The notes: generated from the sequence alone by a model not told the origin. A stretch of 64,000 nucleotides of DNA from Microbispora triticiradicis (GCA_003260025.2 QFZU02000072.1:101162-165161); one strand, 5' to 3'; shown: positions 1-8,085, numbered from the stretch's first letter. Translations and numbers: made by a program.

Positions 1-1509
1 CGGCCGGGGCTCTGTGTCCAGCTTGGCGAGAAACTTCTCGACCCGCCGCAGATCCCAGCGCCGGGCCGGGTCCTCCCGCATCAGGCCCAGGATCATCGGT
101 GCCAGCGCCTGGGCCAGGGCGTTGCCCGCGCTCGCCACGTCCGCCAGCGCCCGCACGCGGGAGTCCCACGACCGGCTCCCGGGCGGCTCGTCGTCGCCGA
201 GCATCGGCCGGCAGGCCGTGGTCAGATAGAAAACGGTCGCTCCCAGGGCGTACAGGTCCACCTCGATCCCCGGCGCGGGACCGTACTTGGGCCCGCGGGC
301 CTGCTCGGGCGGCGCGTACCCGGGCGTGTACGCCCTCGACACCGGGGTGCCGGGAGTGGCGGCCATCTCCAGATCGACCAGCCGGCAGTCGCCGTCCGGG
401 CCGACGATGACGTTGTTCGGTGTCAGGTCCCGTAACACGAAGCCTCGCTCGTGTACGGCGTCGACCAGGCGGACCAGCCCGTGCACCACGGTCAACGCCA
501 GGCCCTGCCGGCGGCCGGGGTCCGCGGATCTTTCCTCGGCGGCCCAGGTCGTCAACATGGCGCCCTCGAGATGCTCCTGCGCCAGGAACAGGTTGTCCCC
601 CTGCTCGAACAGGCTCACCTTGCGGCTCGTGATGCCCAGCGGCGCGAGGAGGTCGAGCATGTGCGCCTCGTGGCGTAGCTGGTCGCGCTGGTCGTGTCCC
701 TGCAGAGTGGAGCTGATGTGCGGGCGAGCCTGCTTGATGACGACGTGGCTTCCGGAGACCCGGTCCTCCGCCAGGAAGACTCCGCCCTTGGCGTTGTGGC
801 GGATCGCCTGGCGCACCACGAAGCGGCCGGCCAGCAGAACGGCCTCCGGTGCGGTGGACCGCACCGGGGCCTGGCCCGACTCGAACGGACAGGTGGCCCA
901 TTCCGGCGGGGAGTACCACGCGTTGCGCTGGTCGACCGTACGGGTGCCGTCGGGAGCGGTCAGCGTCGAACTGTAGGTGCCGTCGTTGTCGAGCACGTTC
1001 TGGGCCGAGAAGACCCCGAAGCGGTAGTGGACCAGGCTGCCCGGCCGGTACGCCCGGTCGGACAGGATGGACGGGCCGGGCAGGCCGTAGGTGGCCGTGT
1101 GCAGGTCCTCGGCGATCGCCGTCGCCGCCTCGTCTCCGGGCGGGTAGACGGTGACGAACTTGCCGACCGATCCTCGCCTGGCGCCCCTGGACGTGAGACC
1201 GGCCAGGTCGGCGAAGGTGGCCGCGAACTTGAACGGGCAACGGTGGCGGGCCAGCACCTCGACCACCCGCGCCAGCACGACGGGGGCCGACAACTGTGTC
1301 GCCGACACGTGGAGCTTCCAGCCCTGTGCCGGTGTCTCCGCGCCCTTCGGGGTCACATACGTCCACGGCGTGCGGTGGCGGATCTCCCACTCATCCTCCA
1401 CACCGGGCGCGCCGGCCGCGTTGCGGTGCAAGGCGGCCCTGGCGACGTCCTCCAGCAGGTGGATGTCCGCGCCCGTGTGCTCCGCCGTACCCGCACCGTT
1501 CTCGCTCAC
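1..1509 (-). CDS. Class III/IV lanthipeptide synthetase (LanKC/LanL-like), C-terminus outside window
   Basis: 503 codons are open from a GTG at 1509, preceded by GAGGG seven bases upstream, to the window edge. The N-terminal lyase-type region has the family signatures WKLHVSAT (about residues 64-71), CPFKF (91-95) and GSVGKFVTVYP (113-123). A Ser/Thr-kinase domain follows, with the ATP lysine in VVIKQ (K259), catalytic loop RDLTPNN (D361) and DLE (D379). In this family the enzyme phosphorylates Ser/Thr of a precursor peptide, eliminates the phosphate and cyclises. The cyclase that separates class III from class IV lies beyond the window, so the class is open. A methyltransferase gene lies 220 bp upstream on the same strand. 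I found no Cys-containing precursor peptide inside the window; it may lie downstream, off the edge. A plain protein kinase is unlikely given the N-terminal signatures. Confidence 0.85.
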   Translation of the reverse strand, partial: MSENGAGTAEHTGADIHLLEDVARAALHRNAAGAPGVEDEWEIRHRTPWTYVTPKGAETPAQGWKLHVSATQLSAPVVLARVVEVLARHRCPFKFAATFADLAGLTSRGARRGSVGKFVTVYPPGDEAATAIAEDLHTATYGLPGPSILSDRAYRPGSLVHYRFGVFSAQNVLDNDGTYSSTLTAPDGTRTVDQRNAWYSPPEWATCPFESGQAPVRSTAPEAVLLAGRFVVRQAIRHNAKGGVFLAEDRVSGSHVVIKQARPHISSTLQGHDQRDQLRHEAHMLDLLAPLGITSRKVSLFEQGDNLFLAQEHLEGAMLTTWAAEERSADPGRRQGLALTVVHGLVRLVDAVHERGFVLRDLTPNNVIVGPDGDCRLVDLEMAATPGTPVSRAYTPGYAPPEQARGPKYGPAPGIEVDLYALGATVFYLTTACRPMLGDDEPPGSRSWDSRVRALADVASAGNALAQALAPMILGLMREDPARRWDLRRVEKFLAKLDTEPRP

Positions 1510-1729
1510 GCCGCAACCCTCACATCCGATGTTCCTCGGGACGTCTTCGGCGACCGCCGAGACCCGCCTGCACAGAGAACACGAGCGGCCTTCTCGATTA
1601 CTGATGGGCCGCTTAAGGACACCGTCCCGCGGGTGGCTTAAGCGGCCGCCGCCACGCACCGCCGCCCGTCGAGAAAATTCACAACCCGCCTTTCAGGCTC
1701 GGCCGCTCGGCGCAGCGAGCTGCCGCCGG

Positions 1730-2530
1730 CTACCGCGGTCTCCTGGCCACGGCCACGTAGATCGGGAGGGCGATCGTGAGCTCTCCCCTCGCGTCGGCCA
1801 GGTCCAGTGACCGGAACCACAGGGACCTGTCGGCATCCGGGACGAGGCCTGATTCCCGCCGGTCGAGAACGGGGACCACGGATGCCGCGTCGTCCAGACG
1901 AGTGGACACCGCCTGGACCGCTCGCAGGACGGGATCGACGAGTCCCGCCCGGAGAAGCCTGCGCCGGAGGGTACGGCCGACGGTCGGGTGGGACACCTTG
2001 CCACGGAAGGCGTCCAGAACCCGCTCGGTCACGGTCTGGTCCACTCCGTCGACGACCAGCCCGCTCCAGTCCACGTCGATGACGCACAGGCGCCCGCCGG
2101 GGCCGAGCGTCCGGGCCAGGGCGCGGACGGCGGAGCCGGGGTCGGCCACATGCTGCAGGACGCGCTCGCACCACACCACGTCGAATGCGCCCGAGTGGTC
2201 GAGGGAGGCGATGTCCCCGATCCGGTAGGTGATCGTTCCCGCTTCCGGGACGCCGACGTGCCTTCTCCGCGCGGCCGCCAGCATCGCGGGGTTGAGGTCC
2301 ACGGCCACGACCGATCCGGCCGGCCCGACCAACCGGGCGAGGTCCCGTGCCACCTCCCCGAGCCCGCACCCGGCATCGAGCACGCGTTCACCCGTGCCGA
2401 CGGACAGCAGATCCAAAGCGGAGGCTCGTACGCCCAGCACCACCTCGTGCTGGGAGATCCGTTCGAGGTACTCCTCCATGATGGACTGCGCTTCCGCGGT
2501 GGAACCGGCCTGAAAGATCTTGTCGTTCAC
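1730..2530 (-). CDS. SAM-dependent class I methyltransferase
   Basis: 266 residues from a GTG that overlaps the TGA of the 48-codon ORF upstream (GTGA). Motif I is VLDAGCGLGE at about residues 50-59. The acidic end of strand beta2 is VVAVDLNP, and a motif II/III region lies in FDVVWCERVLQHVADP, typical of the UbiE/Methyltransf_11 fold. The C-terminal third is less conserved and probably sets the substrate. It lies in the same orientation as and 220 bp upstream of the lanthipeptide-synthetase gene, so it may modify the same product, but the target cannot be read from sequence. The acceptor atom is unknown. Confidence 0.85.
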   Translation of the reverse strand: MNDKIFQAGSTAEAQSIMEEYLERISQHEVVLGVRASALDLLSVGTGERVLDAGCGLGEVARDLARLVGPAGSVVAVDLNPAMLAAARRRHVGVPEAGTITYRIGDIASLDHSGAFDVVWCERVLQHVADPGSAVRALARTLGPGGRLCVIDVDWSGLVVDGVDQTVTERVLDAFRGKVSHPTVGRTLRRRLLRAGLVDPVLRAVQAVSTRLDDAASVVPVLDRRESGLVPDADRSLWFRSLDLADARGELTIALPIYVAVARRPR

Positions 2531-2673
2531 GGAGTGTCTCCCCTTGTCGATGACGCGGGTCCGGTCCGGACGAAGAGGGAGCGCCGCTCAACTGTCCCGT
2601 CCACGCTCTCGCCGGTGACCGTTTCCATCTCGTGCCTCAGCGAGACGTGGTGCTGGAACTCATCCACGGGCAT
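2527..2673 (-). CDS. Possible 48-aa ORF coupled to the methyltransferase
   Basis: An ATG at 2673 opens 48 codons ending in a TGA that overlaps the methyltransferase GTG. Third positions are strongly G/C through about codon 35, as in real genes here, and weaker in the tail. The product begins MPVDEFQHHV and ends in a Ser/Thr-rich stretch (SSTRGDTP); it has no cysteine. No good ribosome site precedes the ATG. Position and coupling make it a candidate leader or peptide substrate for the neighbouring modifying enzymes, but lack of Cys argues against a classical lanthipeptide precursor. Family unknown. Confidence 0.4.
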   Translation of the reverse strand: MPVDEFQHHVSLRHEMETVTGESVDGTVERRSLFVRTGPASSTRGDTP

Positions 2674-2745
2674 CTCGGCATCGAGAGCCCGGCCCTGAAC
2701 GACAGACCGACTCTCGTCGACAGGCTTCCGGGTGGAGTCGCGGTT

Positions 2746-2781
2746 CCGTTCCGGGCCGATGCGAACGCCGGCCCGGAACGG
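2746..2781. terminator. Inverted repeat, likely terminator of the small secreted-protein gene
   Basis: Perfect 12-bp stem (CCGTTCCGGGCC, 2746-2757, with its complement at 2770-2781) and 12-base loop. It starts 14 bp past the stop of the minus-strand gene at 2795. No strong U tract is present. Confidence 0.6.
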
Positions 2782-2794
2782 AGTCGTCAGCGGT

Positions 2795-3037
2795 TCAGTA
2801 GTAGAGATAGAGGGCGTATCGGGAGCCGGCGAGCTCGCACTTGAAGTCCTGGACGATACCGCCGCTGGTGATGGCTTGGAAACCGGCCCTGAAGCACTGG
2901 TCGCGATACTGGTAGTACCCCGTGAGGTGCCACGTCTCAGCGGTCTGCGCGTAGGCGGCCGTGGCGGAGCCGGTCACGGCGCCGAAAGCCAGCCCACCGG
3001 CTACCAGCGCCGCTGCGGCCAGACGACGGGTTCTCAT
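2795..3037 (-). CDS. Small secreted protein of unknown function
   Basis: The better start is the ATG at 3037, with AGGA about nine bases upstream; an earlier in-frame ATG at 3058 has no ribosome site. The 80-residue product has a typical Sec signal peptide (MRTRR, an Ala/Gly/Val-rich core, probable cleavage after AYA) and a mature chain of about 50 residues. The mature part has two cysteines (DQCF and FKCE), many aromatic residues and ends YALYLYY. The two cysteines could form one disulfide. I do not recognise a family. It is followed by a strong inverted repeat, so it is probably monocistronic. Confidence 0.7.
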   Translation of the reverse strand: MRTRRLAAAALVAGGLAFGAVTGSATAAYAQTAETWHLTGYYQYRDQCFRAGFQAITSGGIVQDFKCELAGSRYALYLYY

Positions 3038-3636
3038 TTTCTTCTTCCTGCCCTTCATGAAGGAGCGCGTGCCACATGAACGACGATTTCCCAGCGAGAA
3101 TTCGAATCGTTCACGTGATGTCCTGCATCCATGGTGCGCGAGCCTGCTTGAGGATCACTTATGGCCGCTCTTAAAAGGCGCTGGAAGTATCCTTAACCGC
3201 GCGAAGTCGAAGTCGCGGATCGTCACACATCCCCGTGGCGCCGGCTTCCCGCGTACGGCGCGTCGGGCCGGTACGCGAGTGGGCGCCCGGCCCACTCGCC
3301 TGAGCGCAACGACGTTCGCGCTGGTCACAGAATCTTGACAGTGTCACATCGGATATGCCTAGGATGTCGGCGTGGAACCCGACGACGATCGCCGTGGACG
3401 TCAAAGGGCGGCCCGTCATTCCGAGTAGGGCGGCGGCCGCCGTCTTCCCCTCCTATATCCGCGAGCCGCGCGCATCTGCGATGAGACGAACACCGAGACG
3501 CCCGTCGGGCGCTCCGTGAGGCGTTTCCTCGACAGGATCCAGATGCGCGCCCCGGCTCGAAACACTGACTCAGCCTGCCGAGGGCGCTGCGGCACTCCAC
3601 AGCGGAATGGCTCCGTGTGCAGAAATGAGGTTGCCC
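3038..3636. other. Intergenic region between divergent genes
   Basis: About 600 bp between the secreted-protein gene (minus) and the E1-like gene (plus). It holds the promoter at 3335-3365 and two alternative short plus-strand ORFs just after it: 18 codons from GTG 3372 and 51 codons from ATG 3364. No other gene is supported. An imperfect inverted repeat around 3075-3117 lies near the expected minus-strand promoter. Confidence 0.5.
3335..3365 (+). promoter_or_regulatory. Probable promoter of the E1/PLP/GNAT genes, possibly leaderless
   Basis: TTGACA at 3335-3340 and TAGGAT at 3360-3365, spacer 19 bp (slightly long). A GTG at 3372 sits where transcription should begin and opens an 18-codon ORF (starting VEPDDDRRGR). 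This arrangement is typical of leaderless actinobacterial mRNAs. The E1-like gene starts 265 bp further on. Confidence 0.45.
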
Positions 3637-4449
3637 ATGGAAGGCTTCACCGTGAATCCCCGGCTTCAACGTAATCTGGGGATCCTGGACGAGGAATCGA
3701 TGCGGAAGGTCGCGGACACCCATGTTCTCGTGGCCGGGGTGGGCGGCGCGGGCGGGCAGTGCGCGGTGGATCTGGCCCGCCTGGGCTTCGGCTGGGTGAC
3801 GCTGGCGGATTTCGACGTCTACGAGGTGCACAACGCCAACCGCCAGATCGGCAGCTTCGACAGCACCCTCGGTCAGCCGAAGATCGAGGTCGTCGGCGAC
3901 ATGTGCCAGGACATCAACCCCGAGCTGCGCATCCGCAAGGCCGCCGAAGGCGTGACGGAGGACAACGTCGATTCGCTGCTGTCGGGATTCGACGGCAAGC
4001 CGGTGGACTACGTGGTGGAGACCATCGACATCGCCGGCGCCCGGGCCAAGGAATGGTTGCATCAGGAATGCCGCAAGCGGGGCATCGTCGTCATGACCGG
4101 CCTGATGCTGGGATTCGGCGCCGCCCTGCACGTCTTCCAGCCCGAAGCGCCCCTCTACGAAGACCTGTTCATTCTCCCGGACGGACGCATCGACCTCCCC
4201 AAGATCGTTCCCGGGCTCGGCAGCTACGTCGTCCAGGAGTATTGGGACGCCTGCTTCGCCGGACGCGGACACGCTCCCACCTGCGTTCTCGGAGCCACCA
4301 CCGCGGCCGGGATGATGGTCGGCGAGATGATGCGCGGCATCCTGCTGGGACGCGATCAGATGGTGTCCTACCCCGAATACCTGTACGTGGACCTGTTCGA
4401 CCACCGCTACGTGCGAGGCCCGGTCGCCGGCCGCGTCTCCCCCACATGA
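3637..4449 (+). CDS. E1-like (ThiF/MoeB/HesA family) adenylyltransferase
   Basis: 270 residues from ATG 3637, which has GAGG six bases upstream; an earlier in-frame ATG at 3607 lacks one. The nucleotide loop GVGGAGG is at residues 34-40. The metal/ATP aspartate region LADFDVYEVHNANRQIG (about 56-72) contains the family Asn-x-Asn-Arg signature, and PK (81-82) supplies the ATP lysine. I see no paired CxxC zinc motifs and no obvious ubiquitin-like partner nearby. Family members activate a C-terminal carboxylate as an acyl adenylate. Its stop overlaps the PLP-enzyme start (ATGA), so the two are co-translated and probably work together. Substrate unknown: a peptide (MccB-like), a sulfur carrier or a small acid are all possible. 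Confidence 0.85.
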   Translation: MEGFTVNPRLQRNLGILDEESMRKVADTHVLVAGVGGAGGQCAVDLARLGFGWVTLADFDVYEVHNANRQIGSFDSTLGQPKIEVVGDMCQDINPELRIRKAAEGVTEDNVDSLLSGFDGKPVDYVVETIDIAGARAKEWLHQECRKRGIVVMTGLMLGFGAALHVFQPEAPLYEDLFILPDGRIDLPKIVPGLGSYVVQEYWDACFAGRGHAPTCVLGATTAAGMMVGEMMRGILLGRDQMVSYPEYLYVDLFDHRYVRGPVAGRVSPT

Positions 4450-5291
4450 ACGCCACGCTCACACGTTTCCCCCTCACCCGGCCCGAGGAGACCGGCCCCG
4501 CCGTGCTGTGGGGCGGGATGTACGAATCCGGCAGCCTCAAACACCTGACGTACGAGCTGTGCCTGAACGCGGCTCCCCGGGACGCCCGGGGATTCGTCGA
4601 GATCTCCGGCTCCTCGACCGCGCTCGCCCTGGACCTGCTCGGGAGAAGACGACGACTGCCGACCGTCGCCGTCGCCGACGCGTCCGGCCGCGATCACCTC
4701 ACCCGGCGCGGCTTCCGCGGCCGGGTGCACACGATCACGAGCATCGGCGAAGCACACGAGGTGTGCCTGGAGTACGAACGGGCGGGCTGGTACTGGCCCA
4801 GGCAGTTCACCAACCCGGCCCTGGTGGGATACGTGGAGCGATGGGCGTGGCGTCTTCTGCGGCAGCTCCGCGCGGACTGGCCCGGCGTCCGCCACCTGGT
4901 GTGCGGGTTCGGCACCGGCGCCACCGTCGCGGGACTGCACCGCGTCTTCGCCCCGCTCGGGTACGCGGTCGTGGGACTGCAGGCCAGGCGAGGCGACCCC
5001 GTTCCCGGATGGCGGAACTACGCCCTGCAGAACGTGGGCGAGCAGGATCTCTTCCACCGCTACCAGGCGGACATCCCGCTGGCCACCGCAGCCGAAGCGG
5101 ACGCCCCCGGTAGAGGCGCGCTGCAGTCGCTTGTGGCGTTCGCCCATACCCACACCCATCCCGAACAGGTAATGGTGATCTCCCACGACGGCCGGCCCCG
5201 CGGGGATCTCGCAGGGCGATCCGATGACCGGCCACCGTGGGTTCGGCCCAGGAGCCCGGCCCTTACCGACAGACCGCGGCCACTCGGATAA
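4446..5291 (+). CDS. PLP-dependent enzyme, cysteine synthase/threonine dehydratase fold
   Basis: 281 residues from an ATG overlapping the E1-like gene by four bases. Features of fold-type-II PLP enzymes are visible: a candidate Schiff-base lysine K32 in GSLKHLTYE, a substrate-loop equivalent ISGSSTAL (about 53-60, replacing the usual SGNTG), QFTNPA (120-125, as in CysK QFxNPAN) and a phosphate-binding loop GFGTGATVAG (154-163). The C-terminal 50 residues are rich in Arg/Pro and poorly conserved-looking. It is shorter than CysK (about 310). Beta-replacement or beta-elimination chemistry on a Ser/Cys/Thr-like substrate is expected for the fold. Coupling to an E1-like activator suggests sulfur or amino-acid transfer to an activated carboxylate; that is inference. 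Confidence 0.8.
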   Translation: MNATLTRFPLTRPEETGPAVLWGGMYESGSLKHLTYELCLNAAPRDARGFVEISGSSTALALDLLGRRRRLPTVAVADASGRDHLTRRGFRGRVHTITSIGEAHEVCLEYERAGWYWPRQFTNPALVGYVERWAWRLLRQLRADWPGVRHLVCGFGTGATVAGLHRVFAPLGYAVVGLQARRGDPVPGWRNYALQNVGEQDLFHRYQADIPLATAAEADAPGRGALQSLVAFAHTHTHPEQVMVISHDGRPRGDLAGRSDDRPPWVRPRSPALTDRPRPLG

Positions 5292-5339
5292 GAGCGACCC
5301 GCTGCACCATGCGACACCACCGGTTCGGAGGTACGGATT

Positions 5340-6107
5340 TTGCTCCACGAGATCCCGGAGACAGGCCATAGACGGATAGTCGCCGCCACGGTACTGGACG
5401 ATCTCCTTCGCGAGTGTGAAGCCTGGTTCAGTCGGCGACGGCTGACTCTGAAACACGACGAGGACGTCTCGAACTGGGTCCGTCACATGCGAACAGCGCC
5501 CGCGACCGACGGCATAAATCCTACTTATGACCCGGAACACAGTCCCGTTTCCCCAGGGAACAGTTACTGGCTGGACGTCAGGGACCGCGACGCACGGACT
5601 GTCGCGTGCATCGCCGCTCGAATGATCCATACGGACGACTTCGCGCAGCACATGAGCTCCATGCGGCTGTGGTTCGACCCGCTTCCCTCGGAGATGGGAG
5701 GGCCACTGAATCTTCTTCTGCCTTCGAATACGCCGGTCATCTCCGGCACGGTGGCGCACTACGGTGGACATTGGGTCCACCCGGACTGGCGGGGAAACGG
5801 AATTCCGGGAATCCTCCTCCCCATGGCGAAGATCCTCACGATGGAGCTGTTCGGGAGCGACTGGGACACGGGGATCGTGCTCTCGAACAGTGCTCAGAGG
5901 CGCAACCTCATGGCCGCGTATGGTTTCGCGAAGGCAGAACTGTGCTACTCCGGCTTCTTTCCTCCTCTGCGTCGCGACGAGACTTTCTTCCTGGTTCGCA
6001 GCACCCGGGAACAGACCCTGCACGACCTGCCCGCTGTGATAACCCGTTTGCGCGAGGACGGAGAGGAACCGGTCCTCACAACCCGGACCGGAAGTAGAAA
6101 CGGTTGA
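5340..6107 (+). CDS. GNAT-like N-acetyltransferase
   Basis: 255 residues from a TTG start decided by GGAGG at 5327-5331, eight bases upstream. The acetyl-CoA-binding motif resembles V-H-P-D-W-R-G-N-G-I-P-G (about 146-157), matching the GNAT Q/RxxGxG/A pattern. The following helix and NSAQRRNLMAAYGF fit the C-terminal half of the fold. The N-terminal 130 residues are not recognisable. It lies 48 bp after the PLP gene in the same direction, so it is probably the third member of that operon. It might acetylate the small molecule or peptide made by the first two; substrate unknown. Confidence 0.7.
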   Translation: MLHEIPETGHRRIVAATVLDDLLRECEAWFSRRRLTLKHDEDVSNWVRHMRTAPATDGINPTYDPEHSPVSPGNSYWLDVRDRDARTVACIAARMIHTDDFAQHMSSMRLWFDPLPSEMGGPLNLLLPSNTPVISGTVAHYGGHWVHPDWRGNGIPGILLPMAKILTMELFGSDWDTGIVLSNSAQRRNLMAAYGFAKAELCYSGFFPPLRRDETFFLVRSTREQTLHDLPAVITRLREDGEEPVLTTRTGSRNG

Positions 6108-6264
6108 GGCCGACGGCGTTGGAGATGACGCCGCCTGCGGCTCAGGCGTGGGAGGAGTCGGAGCGGGTGATGTCCTCCAGGCCGCCGTTCTCGTCGGTGG
6201 TCTAGCCGTTTAAGTGGGTGCCGGGGATGGTGCGGCTGGTGGTGGGCAGCGCGGGACAGGTTCT
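6076..6264 (-). pseudogene. Probable 3' remnant of a decayed gene
   Basis: One minus-strand frame reads sensibly (RTIPGTHLNG, stop, TTDENGGLEDITRSDSS, stop, GGVISNAVGLNRFYFRSGL, stop). It is interrupted by in-frame TAG (6202-6204) and TGA (6142-6144), and ends at TGA 6076-6078 inside the 3' end of the GNAT gene. The wording looks like conserved protein sequence, but I cannot name the family. No intact start or upstream portion remains. Confidence 0.35.
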
Positions 6265-6383
6265 GGCCCGTGACCTTCCCGGCCCAGCGCTCCCGCCGCA
6301 CCTGGTGACATGAGGCACGGCGTCTGGAGCGATCCATGTGCGAGTGCCGCCGAAGGCTGTAACCATCGCCGGGCGACAGGAAG

Positions 6384-7121
6384 GTGAGTGACTTGAGTGA
6401 GCCCGCGGTCCGGCCGAACGAGACGACGGTGCCCTTGATGCCGTGCGCGTCGGTGGAGGAGACCCTGGCGTTCTACGAGGCGCTGGGATTCGAGGCGACC
6501 TACAAACAGAGCAAGCCCTATGTCTATCTGGCGTTGCGGTGGAGCGGATTCCAGCTGCACTTCGGTCCGGCGCCCAAGGGCCTGGATCCGGCCCGGGAGG
6601 AGTCCGGCGGCTGCCTCGTCATGGTCGACGCCGTGGCGCCGTACCACGCGGCGTTCGTCGCGGCGATGCGCCGCGTCTACGGGAAGGTGCTGAGTTCCGG
6701 CCTGCCGCGGATAACCCGCTACCGCCCCGGCGCGTCCCGGTTCACGCTGATGGATCCGTCCGGGAATTCGATCATATTCATCCAGCGCGACGAGCCGGCC
6801 GAGTTGGAGTACGGCGGCTCGAAGAAGCTGACGGGCCTGGCCAAGGCGCTCGACAACGCCCGGATCCTGCGCGAGTTCAAGAACGACGACCTGCAGGCCT
6901 TCCGTGCGCTCAAGTCCGCGGTGCGCAGGCACGGCGCGGACGCCTCGCCGGTCGAGCGGGCCATCGCCCTGTGTCACCTCCTCGACCTGTCCACGGTCCT
7001 CGGTGAGCCCGCCGATCCCTGGCTCGCCGATCTGCGCGGTCTGGAGCTCACCGCCGACGACCGGCGGCGCGTCGAGGCGGAACTCGGGCATCTCGCCGGA
7101 CTCCAGGAGTGGCTCCCCTGA
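6384..7121 (+). CDS. VOC (glyoxalase/bleomycin-resistance-like) protein
   Basis: 245 residues from a GTG preceded by AGGAAG. The first 125 residues form a VOC module: VPLMPCASVEETLAFYEALG at the start, a central strand FQLHFG and FTLMDPSGNSIIFIQR at the end of the second repeat. The C-terminal 110 residues are helical, possibly a separate domain (DDLQAFRALKSAVRRHG onward). VOC proteins bind metal and either open or isomerise small substrates or sequester glycopeptide drugs. The metal triad is not fully clear here. It stands alone, separated from the next gene by an AT-rich promoter. Role unknown. Confidence 0.75.
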   Translation: MSDLSEPAVRPNETTVPLMPCASVEETLAFYEALGFEATYKQSKPYVYLALRWSGFQLHFGPAPKGLDPAREESGGCLVMVDAVAPYHAAFVAAMRRVYGKVLSSGLPRITRYRPGASRFTLMDPSGNSIIFIQRDEPAELEYGGSKKLTGLAKALDNARILREFKNDDLQAFRALKSAVRRHGADASPVERAIALCHLLDLSTVLGEPADPWLADLRGLELTADDRRRVEAELGHLAGLQEWLP

Positions 7122-7129
7122 GAGCAACG

Positions 7130-7196
7130 CGGCATTGATGCCATGATTAGAGTTGCTAATAAATAAATTCAGGAGAATTAAATTGTTCTTATAGAT
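7130..7196 (+). promoter_or_regulatory. AT-rich promoter of the DapA-family gene; possible leaderless transcript
   Basis: About 65 bp of unusually AT-rich DNA ends in TATAGAT (7190-7196), five to six bases before the GTG at 7201. AGGAG at 7171 is too far from GTG 7201 to serve as its ribosome site. A leaderless start is the simplest reading; no clear -35 was found. Confidence 0.4.
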
Positions 7197-7200
7197 CGCG

Positions 7201-8085
7201 GTGCCGGACGCTGCCGTCATGACACTGACCGGTTTGTACGTCCCACTGATCACCCCCTTCGACGTCGAGGGCGCCGTCGCCCTGACAGTGCTGGAAGCCC
7301 TGGCGCACGACGTGCTGGACGCCGGCGCGACGGGCGTCGTCGCGCTGGGCACCACGGCAGAGCCGGCCTCGCTGACAGACGGCGAGCGGCGCGCCGTCCT
7401 CGACGTGGTCGCCGGGGTCTGCCGGGCCCGCTCGGCGGAGCTTCTGGTCGGCGCGAACACTGCGGAGGCGCTGACGGCGCTGCGCCGCCGTCCCGAGGTG
7501 ACCGCCGCCCTCACGCTCGTGCCGCCGTTCGTGCGGCCCGGCGAGGCCGGGGTGGTCGCGCACTTCACCGCGCTCGCCGCGGCGAGTCCGGTGCCGCTGG
7601 TCGTCTACCACGTGCCCTACCGGACGGGTCAGCACCTGTCCGCCGACGCCCTACGGCGGCTCGCCGGGCTGCCCGGTGTGGCCGGGGTGAAGTACTCCGC
7701 CGGTGGGATCGACGCGGAGACCGTCGAGCTTCTGGCGGATCCGCCGGAGGGCTTCGCGGTGCTGGGCGGTGACGACGTCGTCATCTCACCTTTGCTGGCG
7801 CTCGGCGCGCACGGCGGGATCCTCGCCTCGGCGCATCTCGCCACAGCGCGGTTCGCCGAACTGATCACCTTGTGGCGGTCGGGCGACGCCGCCGGGGCCC
7901 GGGCGCTCGGCCACCGCCTGGCGGCCCTGTCGGCGGCCCTGTTCGCCGAGCCCAATCCCACCGTCGTCAAGGCCGTCCTGCACGCGCGGGGCCGCATCCC
8001 GGCCCCCGGCGTACGGCTGCCGCTGCTGCCGGCGGGCCCGGAGACGCTGCGACGGGCGCTCCGGGCGGCGGACGCCGTCGTCTAG
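7201..8085 (+). CDS. Dihydrodipicolinate synthase / N-acetylneuraminate lyase family aldolase
   Basis: 294 residues. The class I aldolase barrel is clear: LITPFD near the N-terminus, the carboxylate-binding loop GTTAE (50-54), YHVPYRTG with the catalytic tyrosine (about Y136), and the Schiff-base lysine K164 in GVKYSAGG. Family members condense pyruvate with an aldehyde or run the reverse reaction (DapA, NanA, Kdn/KDG aldolases). It converges with two surface-glycan transferase-like genes, and a role in sialic/Kdn-type 2-keto sugar metabolism is a reasonable guess; lysine biosynthesis is less likely because no other dap genes are near. The start could instead be ATG 7219; neither start has a ribosome site, which supports a leaderless message. 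Its TAG and the stop of the opposing gene share one CTAG. Confidence 0.8.
   Translation: MPDAAVMTLTGLYVPLITPFDVEGAVALTVLEALAHDVLDAGATGVVALGTTAEPASLTDGERRAVLDVVAGVCRARSAELLVGANTAEALTALRRRPEVTAALTLVPPFVRPGEAGVVAHFTALAAASPVPLVVYHVPYRTGQHLSADALRRLAGLPGVAGVKYSAGGIDAETVELLADPPEGFAVLGGDDVVISPLLALGAHGGILASAHLATARFAELITLWRSGDAAGARALGHRLAALSAALFAEPNPTVVKAVLHARGRIPAPGVRLPLLPAGPETLRRALRAADAVV

Noticed and set aside
1638..1680. 14-codon minus-strand ORF (MNFLDGRRCVAAAA) between methyltransferase and synthetase as lanthipeptide precursor
   Set aside because: No Ser/Thr and only one Cys; it cannot give a lanthionine.
2632..2844. Plus-strand frame resembling a carrier protein (VVLELIHGHLGIESPAL)
   Set aside because: Lacks the DSL-type serine site and runs antisense to the better-supported 48-codon ORF.
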